Assembly: GCA_036522815.1 (NCBI GenBank)
Contig: DATDFC010000140.1
Location: 1-64,000, forward strand
Source of the DNA: AG41 sp036522815
Lineage (GTDB): Bacteria; Gemmatimonadota; Gemmatimonadetes; Gemmatimonadales; GWC2-71-9
Direction: 5' to 3'
Length of the DNA: 64,000 nt
The notes under the pieces were generated by a model, which saw only the letters and a list, made by a program, of their open reading frames with translations, had not been told where the DNA came from and ran no database searches. A program made the position numbers and the translations under genes. Positions 33,018-40,869 of the stretch are shown in pieces (the first letter of the stretch is position 1; each line of letters opens with the position of its first letter).

Positions 33018-34495
33018 GCGCCGCTCCCGTGGCGGAGGGCGTGCGCGACGGGCGAGTGCTCCGAGCCGCCCTCGCCTACCTTGTCACTGGCTTCGCGACG
33101 TTCCTGCTCATGGGCCTACTCGGGCTCCACATGCGGCTCGATCAGGGCGGCCTCATGACGGTGTCGCCAACCTGGTTCTACCGAATCATGACGCTGCACG
33201 GGAGTGGCATGGTGGCGGGCACGATGCTCGCCACCATGGGCGGGCTTGCTGCCGCCGTAGAGCGGACCGTGCGCCTCAGCGCTCGAGCGCTGTGGACCGC
33301 GTTCCTCGTCTACATGCTCGGCATGGGATTCATTGTCTTGGCTACGACCCTGGGCGGGTTCGCCGCGGGGTGGACGGTATTGTATCCCCTGCCCGCGCTC
33401 GGGCGCGTATGGACGCTCTGGGCGGCAGTCGCGGCCTTCGTGGGCTACCTCTTTGTCACCCTCGGATTCACCCTCTACTGTTTCCACATCGCCTGGCGGA
33501 TCGCGGCAGAGCGACACGGCCTCGGTAACGCCTTGGGGTGGTCGCTCTGGCGGAAGACGGAGCCGAACGATCCCCGCCGGCCCGGCTCCGCCGTCGAGAT
33601 CATTGCCGCGGTGGTGACGCTCCAAGGTGTCTTCACGGGCCTCGTCGGCGCGGCGTACGTCGTGCCGGTACTCCTGAAGGATGCGGGACTCGTCGCCGCG
33701 CTCGACCCCTTGCTCGAGAAGAACCTCGCCTACTTGTTCGGCCACCAGCTCGCGAATCTGAACATCTACTTCGCTGCCGCTTTCGTGTACGCGCTCGTGG
33801 CGGAGCACACCGGTCGCCGGTGGCCAGCCAGCCGCCACGTGGCCGTCGCATGGAACCTCGTGCTGCTGCTCGTGCTGCTCCCCTGGCCGCACCATCTCTA
33901 CCAGGACTTCGCACAACCGACGTTCATGCCCATTGCCGCCGAAGCCATATCGTTCCTCGTCGGGATCCCCTCCTTCCTCGTTACGATCTTCGGCGCTCTT
34001 GGGCGGATCAACCGATCCGGCATGCAGTGGTCGGTTCCGATGATCCTCGTGGCGCTGGGACTATGGGGGTGGGTGACGGGAGGGCTCGGCGCCGTTCTGG
34101 ACTCTGTGATCCAGGTAAACCAGGTCACGCACAACACGCTGTGGGTGCCGGCGCACTTCCACACGTACTACCTGCTCGGCGCTGCGGCCTTCACGTGGGC
34201 GTACCTGTACGACTTGGTGACTCGGCTTGCCGGCGTGCCGGAGGGTCGCGCGAGTCGGGTGGCAGCGTGGCTCTACGGCGTGGGTGGGGCTGGGTTCGTC
34301 CTGATGTTCTTCCTCTCTGGAGCGGCTGGCGTTCCCCGCCGCTATGCGGCCCACCTCCCCCAGTGGCAGCCGTTCGCGCGGATGGCGGTGCCCTTTGTCG
34401 TGCTGCTCGCTCTCGCCCTGGTGTGGCTCGCCGTGGACGTCGTCACGCGTCTGCGCCCGGCGTGGGTGCGCGCGGGCGCTGGTACACGGAACTAG
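33014..34495 (+). CDS. Haem-copper oxidoreductase catalytic subunit I, atypical active site (NO-reductase-like?)
   Basis: A 493-aa protein with about 12 hydrophobic helices. Haem and CuB histidines are conserved: H62 (L-H-G-S-G-M), H244, H293-H294 (W-P-H-H-L-Y), H381 and H383 (H-F-H). The first CuB histidine is followed by Q-L-A-N248, whereas oxygen-reducing A and B types have Tyr at that +4 position and cNOR has Glu. The alternative C-type Tyr before the H-H pair is also absent (V287). Loss of the cross-linked Tyr is typical of NO reductases and related variants. It could still be a divergent oxidase, and I could not align it against the families. Confidence 0.85.
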   Translation: MSAAPVAEGVRDGRVLRAALAYLVTGFATFLLMGLLGLHMRLDQGGLMTVSPTWFYRIMTLHGSGMVAGTMLATMGGLAAAVERTVRLSARALWTAFLVYMLGMGFIVLATTLGGFAAGWTVLYPLPALGRVWTLWAAVAAFVGYLFVTLGFTLYCFHIAWRIAAERHGLGNALGWSLWRKTEPNDPRRPGSAVEIIAAVVTLQGVFTGLVGAAYVVPVLLKDAGLVAALDPLLEKNLAYLFGHQLANLNIYFAAAFVYALVAEHTGRRWPASRHVAVAWNLVLLLVLLPWPHHLYQDFAQPTFMPIAAEAISFLVGIPSFLVTIFGALGRINRSGMQWSVPMILVALGLWGWVTGGLGAVLDSVIQVNQVTHNTLWVPAHFHTYYLLGAAAFTWAYLYDLVTRLAGVPEGRASRVAAWLYGVGGAGFVLMFFLSGAAGVPRRYAAHLPQWQPFARMAVPFVVLLALALVWLAVDVVTRLRPAWVRAGAGTRN

Positions 34496-34505
34496 CGGAA
34501 GTCCC

Positions 34506-35189
34506 GTGGGCGCTCGCATCGCGGCCATCCCTGACGCGCAAGTCTCTCCACTGGCCCGTGGGACGCTGGTGGGCGGCATCGCGGTCCTGGCGATCGCGAT
34601 CTCGCCTCCGTTCGACCGGATCGCCGACCGATTCCTCACTGCCCACATGGCCCAGCATCTCCTGCTGACTCTTGTCGCAGCGCCGCTGCTTGTGGCAGGG
34701 GTCGGTGCGTGGCAGCCGCTCTGGGTCACGCTCGAGAAGCTGGTTTTGGGGCGCGGAGGCGCAGCCCTCGGGCGTGTCCTCACGCACCCACTTGTCGCTT
34801 GGGTGATTTCGGCCGTCGTGCTCTGGGCCTGGCACGCCCCGCAGGCCTACGACGCGGCGCTCGCCGACGACCGCGTGCACGCCGCCGAGCACCTTTCGTT
34901 CGTAGTCGCTTACGTGCTTTACTGGTGGCCACTCCTCGGGACCGGCGTGGCCGAGCGGTCGAACGCATTTCGGGCCTTCTACCTCCTTGCAGGAACCGCG
35001 ACGGGCGGATTGCTCGGCGCGTTGCTCACCTTCGCGCCGGGCGCGTGGTACGCTCATTACAACGCCATACCCAGCCCAACAGGCCTGTCGCCCCTCGCCG
35101 ACCAGCATCTCGCGGGAGCGGTCATGTGGCTCATCGGTGCGGTACCGTTCGCGCTGATTGGGGTGGCCGTGCTGCGGGACGAGGGCTAG
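34506..35189 (+). CDS. CtaG-like cytochrome oxidase assembly protein (caa3_CtaG family)
   Basis: A 227-aa integral membrane protein starting at GTG 34506. It shows H-M-A-Q-H-L-L-L and W-A-W-H-A-P-Q-A-Y-D, the conserved His motifs of the Bacillus-type CtaG family, and six to seven hydrophobic segments. The family helps metal insertion into haem-copper enzymes, which fits its place 10 bp after subunit I. The GTG start of trpS overlaps the last base of its stop codon. Confidence 0.85.
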   Translation: MGARIAAIPDAQVSPLARGTLVGGIAVLAIAISPPFDRIADRFLTAHMAQHLLLTLVAAPLLVAGVGAWQPLWVTLEKLVLGRGGAALGRVLTHPLVAWVISAVVLWAWHAPQAYDAALADDRVHAAEHLSFVVAYVLYWWPLLGTGVAERSNAFRAFYLLAGTATGGLLGALLTFAPGAWYAHYNAIPSPTGLSPLADQHLAGAVMWLIGAVPFALIGVAVLRDEG

Positions 35190-36199
35190 TGGCGAGGCGG
35201 CGGGTTTTCTCCGGTATCCAGCCGACAGGGAAGCTCCATCTGGGCAACTACATCGGCGCGATCAGCCTCTGGGTCGCGGCGCAAGCGGAGCACGAGGCGA
35301 TCTTTTGCATCGCTGACCTCCACGCTTTGACGATTCCCGAGGCCGCGCGGGCTGCTCACCTCCGGGCCAAGGTGCGCGAGACGGCGGCCGTTCTCGTCGC
35401 CTGCGGGATCGATCCGGCTCGCGCGATTCTTTTCGTGCAGTCGCATGTCCCTGCGCACACACAACTGGCATGGCTCCTCAGCTGCGTGACGCCCGTCGGC
35501 TGGCTCGAGCGCATGATTCAGTTCAAGACTCGGTCCGCCGCGCTCGAGAGCGTGGGCACAGGACTACTCGCGTACCCGGTGCTGCAGGCGGCGGACATCC
35601 TGCTCTATCGGGCCGATCTCGTCCCGGTCGGTGAGGATCAGCAGCAACACATCGAGTTCACCCGCGACGTCGCAAGGCGATTCCACGCGCTGTTCGGACA
35701 GGTGTTCACGCTCCCGGAATCGATGCTCCAGCCGAGCGGCGCGCGGATAATGGGTTTGGACGACCCCAGCACGAAGATGAGCAAGAGCCGGGGCGAGACC
35801 CGGCCGTATCACGCCATCGGCTTGGTCGATCCCCCCGATGCGATCCGTGACGTCGTCATGCACGCGGTCACCGACTCCGGGCGAGAGGTGCAGCCAGAGC
35901 GTGCGTCCCCGGGCGTAACCAATCTCCTGAGGATCTACGAGCTGCTGTCGGGCCGCCGCAGCGACGCCGTACAGGCGGAGTTCATGGGAAAGGGTTACGC
36001 AGTCTTGAAGCGTGCGGTTGCGGACTTGGTCGTCACGACGCTCGAGCCCATCCGGCGGCGGTATCTAGATATTGCAGCCGAACCGGGGCGGCTCGATGCG
36101 GTACTTGATGAGGGTGCCGAGCGCGCCCGCCCACTCGCTGACGCGACGCTCGATCGGGTCAATCAGCTAATGGGCTTGGAAGAGGGAACCCAGGATTGA
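35189..36199 (+). CDS. trpS: Tryptophanyl-tRNA synthetase
   Basis: A 336-aa class I synthetase of normal length, starting at GTG 35189 (sharing one base with the previous stop). The HIGH-type motif is P-T-G-K-L-H-L-G-N-Y and the KMSKS loop is intact (S-T-K-M-S-K-S). It sits 519 bp from tRNA-Trp at the right border of the accessory region, downstream of an oxidase operon with which it has no known link. Whether the genome has a second trpS cannot be seen here. Confidence 0.95.
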   Translation: MARRRVFSGIQPTGKLHLGNYIGAISLWVAAQAEHEAIFCIADLHALTIPEAARAAHLRAKVRETAAVLVACGIDPARAILFVQSHVPAHTQLAWLLSCVTPVGWLERMIQFKTRSAALESVGTGLLAYPVLQAADILLYRADLVPVGEDQQQHIEFTRDVARRFHALFGQVFTLPESMLQPSGARIMGLDDPSTKMSKSRGETRPYHAIGLVDPPDAIRDVVMHAVTDSGREVQPERASPGVTNLLRIYELLSGRRSDAVQAEFMGKGYAVLKRAVADLVVTTLEPIRRRYLDIAAEPGRLDAVLDEGAERARPLADATLDRVNQLMGLEEGTQD

Positions 36200-36445
36200 G
36201 TAAATCGGTTGGCCTCACTCTGACCCGTAAGAGCGTAGGAGGGCGGCTTACTTCTCCGCCACGAGCGGCCCGACGTTCACCGTCATTCGCGGCGACATCG
36301 AGCCACGCAGGAACGTCAGGTGGACGACTTGATCTGAGGGGGTTGTTCGACGGTTTGGTGGAAGATGTACCCAAGGAGGGCTCCGGCGCCGCTGCTCACT
36401 ATCGTCAACAGGGCGGGAACCACCACCGGAGGTGCCAGGGCGATC

Positions 36446-36717
36446 GGGCGACCAAACGCGCCGGGCTCGCGGGCATGTTGGTGCATGACCTCCGGCGCAC
36501 GGCCGTGCGAGATTTTCGACGCGCCGGCGTGTCGGAGGGTGAGATCATGAAGCTCTGCGGGTGGCGGACGCGCTCGATGTTCGATCGCTACAACATCATC
36601 GACGAGGCGGACCTCGCCGCAGCCGTGGCGAGGCGGTTTGGCAACGGCAAAAAAACCGCAGACATAAAGCCTTCCGCGCTCGCCCCGGATTCTGTAACTT
36701 CCAGCCGCAGCGATTCT
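36446..36717 (+). pseudogene. Tyrosine recombinase (phage-type integrase), C-terminal fragment
   Basis: Only the C-terminal catalytic part survives: H-D-L-R-R-T-A-V-R with the second catalytic Arg, G-W-R-T-R-S-M-F-D-R-Y with the nucleophile Tyr, then D-E-A-D-L-A-A-A-V. The N-terminal domains and first catalytic Arg are missing; 36200-36445 between it and trpS gives no clear recombinase sequence in any frame. The fragment ends one base before tRNA-Trp, and its last ~100 bp are repeated at 4672-4753. Confidence 0.85.
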
Positions 36718-36756
36718 TAGGTCCGTAGCTCAATTGGTAGAGCACCGGTCTCCAAA
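36610..36756 (+). repeat. Right direct repeat: recombinase 3' tail plus 5' half of tRNA-Trp
   Basis: Counterpart of 4672-4791, with about 30 bp more of the recombinase tail. The tRNA part is identical to the left copy up to position 38. Confidence 0.85.
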
Positions 36757-36791
36757 ACCGGGGGTTGCAGGTTCGATTCCTGCCGGGCCTG
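36719..36791 (+). tRNA. tRNA-Trp (CCA)
   Basis: A 73-nt cloverleaf. The 7-bp acceptor stem (36719-36725 with 36784-36790, one T-G pair) is intact, the D loop has A-A-T-T-G-G-T, the anticodon CCA lies at 36752-36754, the T arm has G-G-T-T-C-G-A-T-T-C-C, and the discriminator is G. The 3' CCA is not encoded. It is the reference for the truncated copy at 4754. Confidence 0.97.
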
Positions 36792-36811
36792 TATAAACCA
36801 CAACGACTTAC

Positions 36812-36842
36812 ACGCGAGGGTCACTCCCTCGCGTTTGTTTTT
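36812..36842 (+). terminator. Rho-independent terminator after tRNA-Trp
   Basis: A 9-bp stem (36812-36820 with 36826-36834), a 5-nt loop and a T-rich tail (TTGTTTTT) 20 bp after the tRNA 3' end. Confidence 0.85.
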
Positions 36843-36899
36843 GTGTCCAATTCGCGTCCGTTACGGAGTGCCGGGCCCTGTGCGTGGCTTGGTTGCTGG

Positions 36900-37502
36900 T
36901 CAGAGTCGAGTATTTCTCGTGGCAGAGCCCGTCAATCCCAGCTGAGCGAGTGCGTTTTCAATTGCTTCCTTGGCCTCTGACACTGAGCAACAGAAGACCT
37001 CTCCAAACAGCGCCGCCTCGTCTAGGCGGTCTGCGAGAATCTCGTGTGTCAGAAGTTCAACCTGTTCCGCACACTCGGTGTAAACTGTGGCGCCCAGCTG
37101 CCAAATGCCGACAGCGAGTGCCTGATGTCGGTGTATTCCAATGCGCCGTTCAAGCGTCTTAATCCTTCTGGTGGCTGATGCCTTCTCGTCACCGGACAGT
37201 TCGGCGAGACGGTTCTTCATCTTGTCTAGGTGCGTCTCAGCGAGTGCGACTTCTTTCTCTAGGGGTAACGCGTCTCCCCCCGGGCAAGGCCTACTATACC
37301 CGGGATGCCGAGGAACCCGTCCTCCGACGATGTTCAAACGCCCTCCGCAGATCTGACACGTGCTCCTTCGACCAAGCCACATGTCATTCACGACACGAAG
37401 CCGAAGGCCAACGTCGTTGATGGTCATGCCGATCTTCACCCGCTGCGCTTCGGGATTTTCGAGGATGTATACAGCCCCGTCCATTTTGCGGAACTCGACC
37501 AT
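36900..37502 (-). CDS. T5orf172/MUG113-like GIY-YIG-type domain protein
   Basis: A 200-aa protein. The N-terminus has V-Y-I-L-E-N-P-E-A-Q-R-V-K-I-G-M-T, the start of the T5orf172/MUG113 variant of the GIY-YIG nuclease fold. A Cys pair (C-Q-I-C-G-G-R-L) follows, then a coiled-coil-like stretch (E-K-E-V-A-L-A-E-T-H-L-D-K-M-K-N-R-L) and a helical C-terminus. ATG 37502 chosen; ATG 37484 also fits. The DNA is AT-richer than its neighbours. This family is common in phage and mobile DNA; the exact role is unknown. Confidence 0.7.
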   Translation of the reverse strand: MVEFRKMDGAVYILENPEAQRVKIGMTINDVGLRLRVVNDMWLGRRSTCQICGGRLNIVGGRVPRHPGYSRPCPGGDALPLEKEVALAETHLDKMKNRLAELSGDEKASATRRIKTLERRIGIHRHQALAVGIWQLGATVYTECAEQVELLTHEILADRLDEAALFGEVFCCSVSEAKEAIENALAQLGLTGSATRNTRL

Positions 37503-37673
37503 TGGACGTCCCGTTAACTCAGATTCGACTGCACGGGCTGGCTCCGTGCTGAGTTGCACACTCCCGCACAACCTGCTCGATCCATGAAAAGGGGGGGAAG
37601 CAGATCTGTCAGCCTTTGTGCAACGTCCAGATCGGCGCTGAGAAAGGAAATCGCCACGTCGTACTTGTAGGTC

Positions 37674-38558
37674 TTACTCAAATAGCTGTCCTTGCGAGTC
37701 GAGTCGCCGCAGGCTCTTAATGCACTTGTGCCACAGCTCCAACCCGAATGCGTCCTTGCTGTAGTAGGTTAGCATGTATTGGAGCACCTTCGTTCCGGCA
37801 GCGTAAATCGGAAGAGGAGAAACGACGGGGTAGCCCCGGCGCTGCATAGCTTCGGTGAACGAGTTGAGAATGAACCGCACGGGCTTCCCATCTCGTCGGT
37901 AGTCGGCTCTCCAGTCCGGACGATCTACCAGGTCGGCGATCCGGTTGTCGTTGGGATCGTTGAAATACTGCTTGAAATTGCGCCGCGCGTCGTTCCCTAG
38001 CATGAGCAGAACGAGAAAATCGATTCGCAGATCCGTCAGCGCCCCGATGGTGCTTCTGAATTGCAGTTCTGCACTGAACGGGTCCACGAAACAAAAGCCG
38101 AGCAGACGTTTCTTGGGCAGGTAGTACCGCACATCGGTGATGCTGTCGTGCACGTCCTTCGGAATGATGTGGACGTTTGCCGTCGGTGCGACTCGCCGCC
38201 AGCGCGCCGATAGGGCTTTGACGCAACTCGGGCTTTTTTCCACGAAGACGTAGTGATTGAAGAGTTGCGGCTGCCGCAACACAGACAGCGCCGAAGTCTG
38301 GACGACTAGATCGCTCCCAGCGATCCGTGCATGGCCCGGGCCTGCATACAGGCCGATGTACGATGTGTCCCACTTGTCGCGCATCGATGTGGCGAACATG
38401 CGCGCGAAGCGATTGTGAACGCGAATCTTTTCCAGCGAGTGCGCCTTGATGAACGGCGTGCAAAGCCCGTCGTCATTGACGGGAAGCGGCGCATCACTGT
38501 CCGGGGACTCTGCTACGCGAAGAGGGCTGTGTCGTCTACTGTCGGATACTCGCTCCAT
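37674..38558 (-). CDS. tcmP: Three-Cys-motif partner protein TcmP
   Basis: A 294-aa protein resembling TcmP: T-P-F-I-K-A-H-S-L-E-K near residue 35, then Y-I-G-L-Y-A-G-P-G-H-A-R, a methyltransferase-like glycine motif, then V-F-V-E-K-S and F-C-F-V-D-P-F-S. It overlaps the three-Cys-motif gene upstream by 46 bp in another frame, as expected for the usual two-gene pair. The pair's function is unknown; a nucleic-acid modification role is plausible given the fold. Confidence 0.82.
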   Translation of the reverse strand: MERVSDSRRHSPLRVAESPDSDAPLPVNDDGLCTPFIKAHSLEKIRVHNRFARMFATSMRDKWDTSYIGLYAGPGHARIAGSDLVVQTSALSVLRQPQLFNHYVFVEKSPSCVKALSARWRRVAPTANVHIIPKDVHDSITDVRYYLPKKRLLGFCFVDPFSAELQFRSTIGALTDLRIDFLVLLMLGNDARRNFKQYFNDPNDNRIADLVDRPDWRADYRRDGKPVRFILNSFTEAMQRRGYPVVSPLPIYAAGTKVLQYMLTYYSKDAFGLELWHKCIKSLRRLDSQGQLFE

Positions 38559-39292
38559 GTCCGTCCATCCAGAATGCGACCGCCTGCCTTCGGTGTGCGA
38601 CCACCAACCTGTTTGAAAAAGAACGGAACGCCGAGACGCAGGCAGGCGTCACGAAGTTTCCTGACCCACTCCAAGTTGAGGGGTCGATGATGAATCCCGC
38701 TTTCACCGCCAGCGATCACCCAGTGAATGCCGTCGAGACCAACGCGGAGCGGACCGATCAACGGCTCACACGACAGAAATCGCACCATCGCGGGCACGCG
38801 CCGGAGGTGGTCAGCGCGATACGCCACGCGCGAGTCCTCAATCGACGTGCCGAGCCAGATGTGACCGGGCACCACGCCGTTGGGAAATAGCTCCGCGTTG
38901 TTCCTAATGAACCGGGCCATCCGTGCCGGGCGCTTAGTGAGCAGCTGATAGCTATGCCGGTCTGCGCGGAGCATCACATCAAACACGCGGCGCACGTAGG
39001 CATCCGGCACGTCCACGTGAAAGAGGTCGCTCATGCTGTTGACGAAAACCCTCTGCCGTCCCCGCCACGAAAACGGCTGGCTCAGTCGCTCGGGCCAGAG
39101 CCTCACTGCGAAGGGATCACGACGGTTCTCACGCGTGTCTTTTGCAGGACGTCGCCGGGTGTAGTGCTTTCGCAGGAGCCGATTGGCCAACGTTTGCGCG
39201 TAGCAGTTGTCGCAGCCGTCACTCACGTGGGTACAGCCCGTCACCGGGTTCCAGGTGATGTTCGTCCATTCGATGCCAGTGCGGTTGGCCAC
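38513..39292 (-). CDS. Three-Cys-motif (DUF5131, phage Gp37/Gp68) protein
   Basis: A 259-aa protein. It starts with I-E-W-T-N-I-T-W-N-P-V-T-G-C and carries three cysteines as C20-x6-C27-x2-C30, a radical-SAM-like cluster arrangement typical of the phage Gp37/Gp68 family. The conserved S-M-S-D-L-F-H and L-T-K-R-P segments are present. It is encoded with its TcmP partner, overlapping by 46 bp. Confidence 0.88.
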   Translation of the reverse strand: MANRTGIEWTNITWNPVTGCTHVSDGCDNCYAQTLANRLLRKHYTRRRPAKDTRENRRDPFAVRLWPERLSQPFSWRGRQRVFVNSMSDLFHVDVPDAYVRRVFDVMLRADRHSYQLLTKRPARMARFIRNNAELFPNGVVPGHIWLGTSIEDSRVAYRADHLRRVPAMVRFLSCEPLIGPLRVGLDGIHWVIAGGESGIHHRPLNLEWVRKLRDACLRLGVPFFFKQVGGRTPKAGGRILDGRTWSEYPTVDDTALFA

Positions 39293-39308
39293 GTAGCGAA
39301 TCTAAGAC

Positions 39309-39545
39309 TTAGGCGGGGCGACGAACGTAGATCGCGGTCGGGGCGAGGTCCCTCGACCGCTGGACCCGTACTCCATACCCACTCACGTAGTCGATGAAAC
39401 GGTCTACGCTTCCCGAATCGCCCAGTTCAGGATGGTAGATCGACGGCTCCAGCCAGCAACCGCCGCTGAGCTGACCGGCCTGGAGCGCCGCGCGTATGTC
39501 GTCGAGGGTATGCCAGTCAGTCGGGGCCAGTTCGGGGGGCACCAC
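39309..39545 (-). CDS. Small hypothetical protein
   Basis: A 78-aa frame, 16 bp upstream of the three-Cys-motif gene and in the same direction. No known motif; acidic middle with W-L-E-P-S-I-Y-H-P-E-L-G-D. GTG start. It may be the first cistron of the TcmP operon, but the evidence is only position and an open frame. Confidence 0.45.
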   Translation of the reverse strand: MVPPELAPTDWHTLDDIRAALQAGQLSGGCWLEPSIYHPELGDSGSVDRFIDYVSGYGVRVQRSRDLAPTAIYVRRPA

Positions 39546-39731
39546 GCAGCTTACGGGTTTTCTTCGGGTCAGTCAAGTGACGCAAATCCGCCCTCCCTTG
39601 CCGCAAAAACGCCCTAGTGTGGGCGCGTCGCGGCGAGGCGTCGCTACTGGCGGACACCGGGCCCCGCTGCCATGCTTGACGCCTTCGGAATCCCCCCCCC
39701 ACCCCCCACCCCCGCCACCCCCGGAGGTCAT

Positions 39732-40295
39732 ATGACAGCCGCCATCCTCGACGATCTCAAGCGAGTATATCAACGGACCTGGTGGGCGCTCGTGTTGCGC
39801 GGGGTGTTGGCGCTGGCCGTGGGGGTGTTCGTCTTTGCCCGGCCGCTCGATTCCGTCGCCGCCTTCGCGCTCGTGATCGCCTGGTGGGCGCTGTTTGCCG
39901 GCGCCGTCGACATCGTGCATGCCGTCGAGCTGCGCCGGGTCATGAGACACTGGTGGGTGTTGCTGCTCTCCGGCCTGGTAGGGATCGGGTTCGGGATCGC
40001 GGCGCTGGTCTACTATCCGGTGCTCTCGCTGACCTTCGCGGTCGTGTGGGTGGCGTGGTGGCTGCTGGTCACCGGCATTCTCGGGATCTATGCCGCCATG
40101 ATGCAACGGAGCATGGGCCTGCAGTGGGGCTGGACAGGGGCGTTCGCCGGGCTGAGCGTCGTCGCTTCCGTGTTCGCGCTGCTCTCCCCGCCGGCCACGC
40201 TCGCCGCGATCATGGGATTGATCGCCGCCTTCGCGATCGTGGCGGGGGTCGCGCTCCTGGCCGGGGCTTTCAAGCTGCGCTCCGTTATAGCATGA
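39732..40295 (+). CDS. HdeD family (DUF308) membrane protein
   Basis: A 187-aa protein with six hydrophobic segments and the HdeD-like pattern of short loops (W-W-A-L-V-L-R-G-V-L-A-L-A-V-G). A strong GGAGGT lies 6 bp before ATG 39732. HdeD proteins are linked to acid resistance in enteric bacteria; the role here is unknown. Convergent with the LuxR gene, overlapping its 3' end by 11 bp. Confidence 0.87.
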   Translation: MTAAILDDLKRVYQRTWWALVLRGVLALAVGVFVFARPLDSVAAFALVIAWWALFAGAVDIVHAVELRRVMRHWWVLLLSGLVGIGFGIAALVYYPVLSLTFAVVWVAWWLLVTGILGIYAAMMQRSMGLQWGWTGAFAGLSVVASVFALLSPPATLAAIMGLIAAFAIVAGVALLAGAFKLRSVIA

Positions 40296-40869
40296 TCAAG
40301 CCGCGCCTCAGGCCCGTCGCCACAGCCTCGGCCCGATTCGCCGCCTCGAGCTTGTCGTAGATCGCCGCGAGGTGCGTCTTGACGGTGTGCTCCGACACCC
40401 CGAGCCGCGCGGCGATCTCCTTGTTGACGAGTCCTTCGCCGAGCAGCGTCAGGATCTCCCGCTCCCGCGGCGTGAGCACGCGACCGTCGGGTGATTCTCC
40501 TTCGAGCACCGCCCGCGCGAGCACGGCCGGCACGGAGGTCAGGCCAGCCGCGGCCGCGCGAATGGCGGCGCCAATCTCCGCCGGAGAGGCGTGGGGTGGC
40601 AACACGGCGCGGGCGCCGGCGCGTAACGCGTGCGCGGCCGAGGTGCGATCCAGATCGTCCAGCAGAACGACGAGCGGCGTCGCATCGTGCTCCGGACGGA
40701 GCCCCAGGCGGAGGGGCAGGGGCTGCTGAGCCTCGCTCCCGGGACCGAGCAGGATCACGTCCGGACGGCTCTCATCGTCGATAAGCACCAAGCCCGTATC
40801 GCGAGCGACGACGTGCTGCAGCTCGCGGCGCGCCCCCGGCTGCGGCGACACCACCAGCACTCGTATCAC
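40285..40869 (-). CDS. LuxR-type regulator with degenerate receiver domain
   Basis: A 194-aa NarL-like protein starting at GTG 40869 (GTGA overlap with the protease stop). The N-terminal receiver-like domain reads D-V-I-L-L-G-P-G-S where active receivers have the phospho-accepting Asp, and the conserved Lys region reads A-V-L-P-P. The C-terminal HTH is normal (L-T-P-R-E-R-E-I-L-T-L-L, V-S-E-H-T-V-K-T-H-L). It is probably not controlled by phosphorylation. It is the last gene of a three-gene unit with two proteases. Confidence 0.85.
   Translation of the reverse strand: MIRVLVVSPQPGARRELQHVVARDTGLVLIDDESRPDVILLGPGSEAQQPLPLRLGLRPEHDATPLVVLLDDLDRTSAAHALRAGARAVLPPHASPAEIGAAIRAAAAGLTSVPAVLARAVLEGESPDGRVLTPREREILTLLGEGLVNKEIAARLGVSEHTVKTHLAAIYDKLEAANRAEAVATGLRRGLIML

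Noticed and set aside
36196..36720. 174-aa frame as an intact integrase
   Set aside because: Only the C-terminal half resembles a tyrosine recombinase; the first catalytic Arg region and N-terminal domains are missing.
39685..39725. C-rich tract as a regulatory repeat
   Set aside because: Short homopolymer-like run of C and A just upstream of the hdeD-like gene; no repeat unit copied elsewhere.
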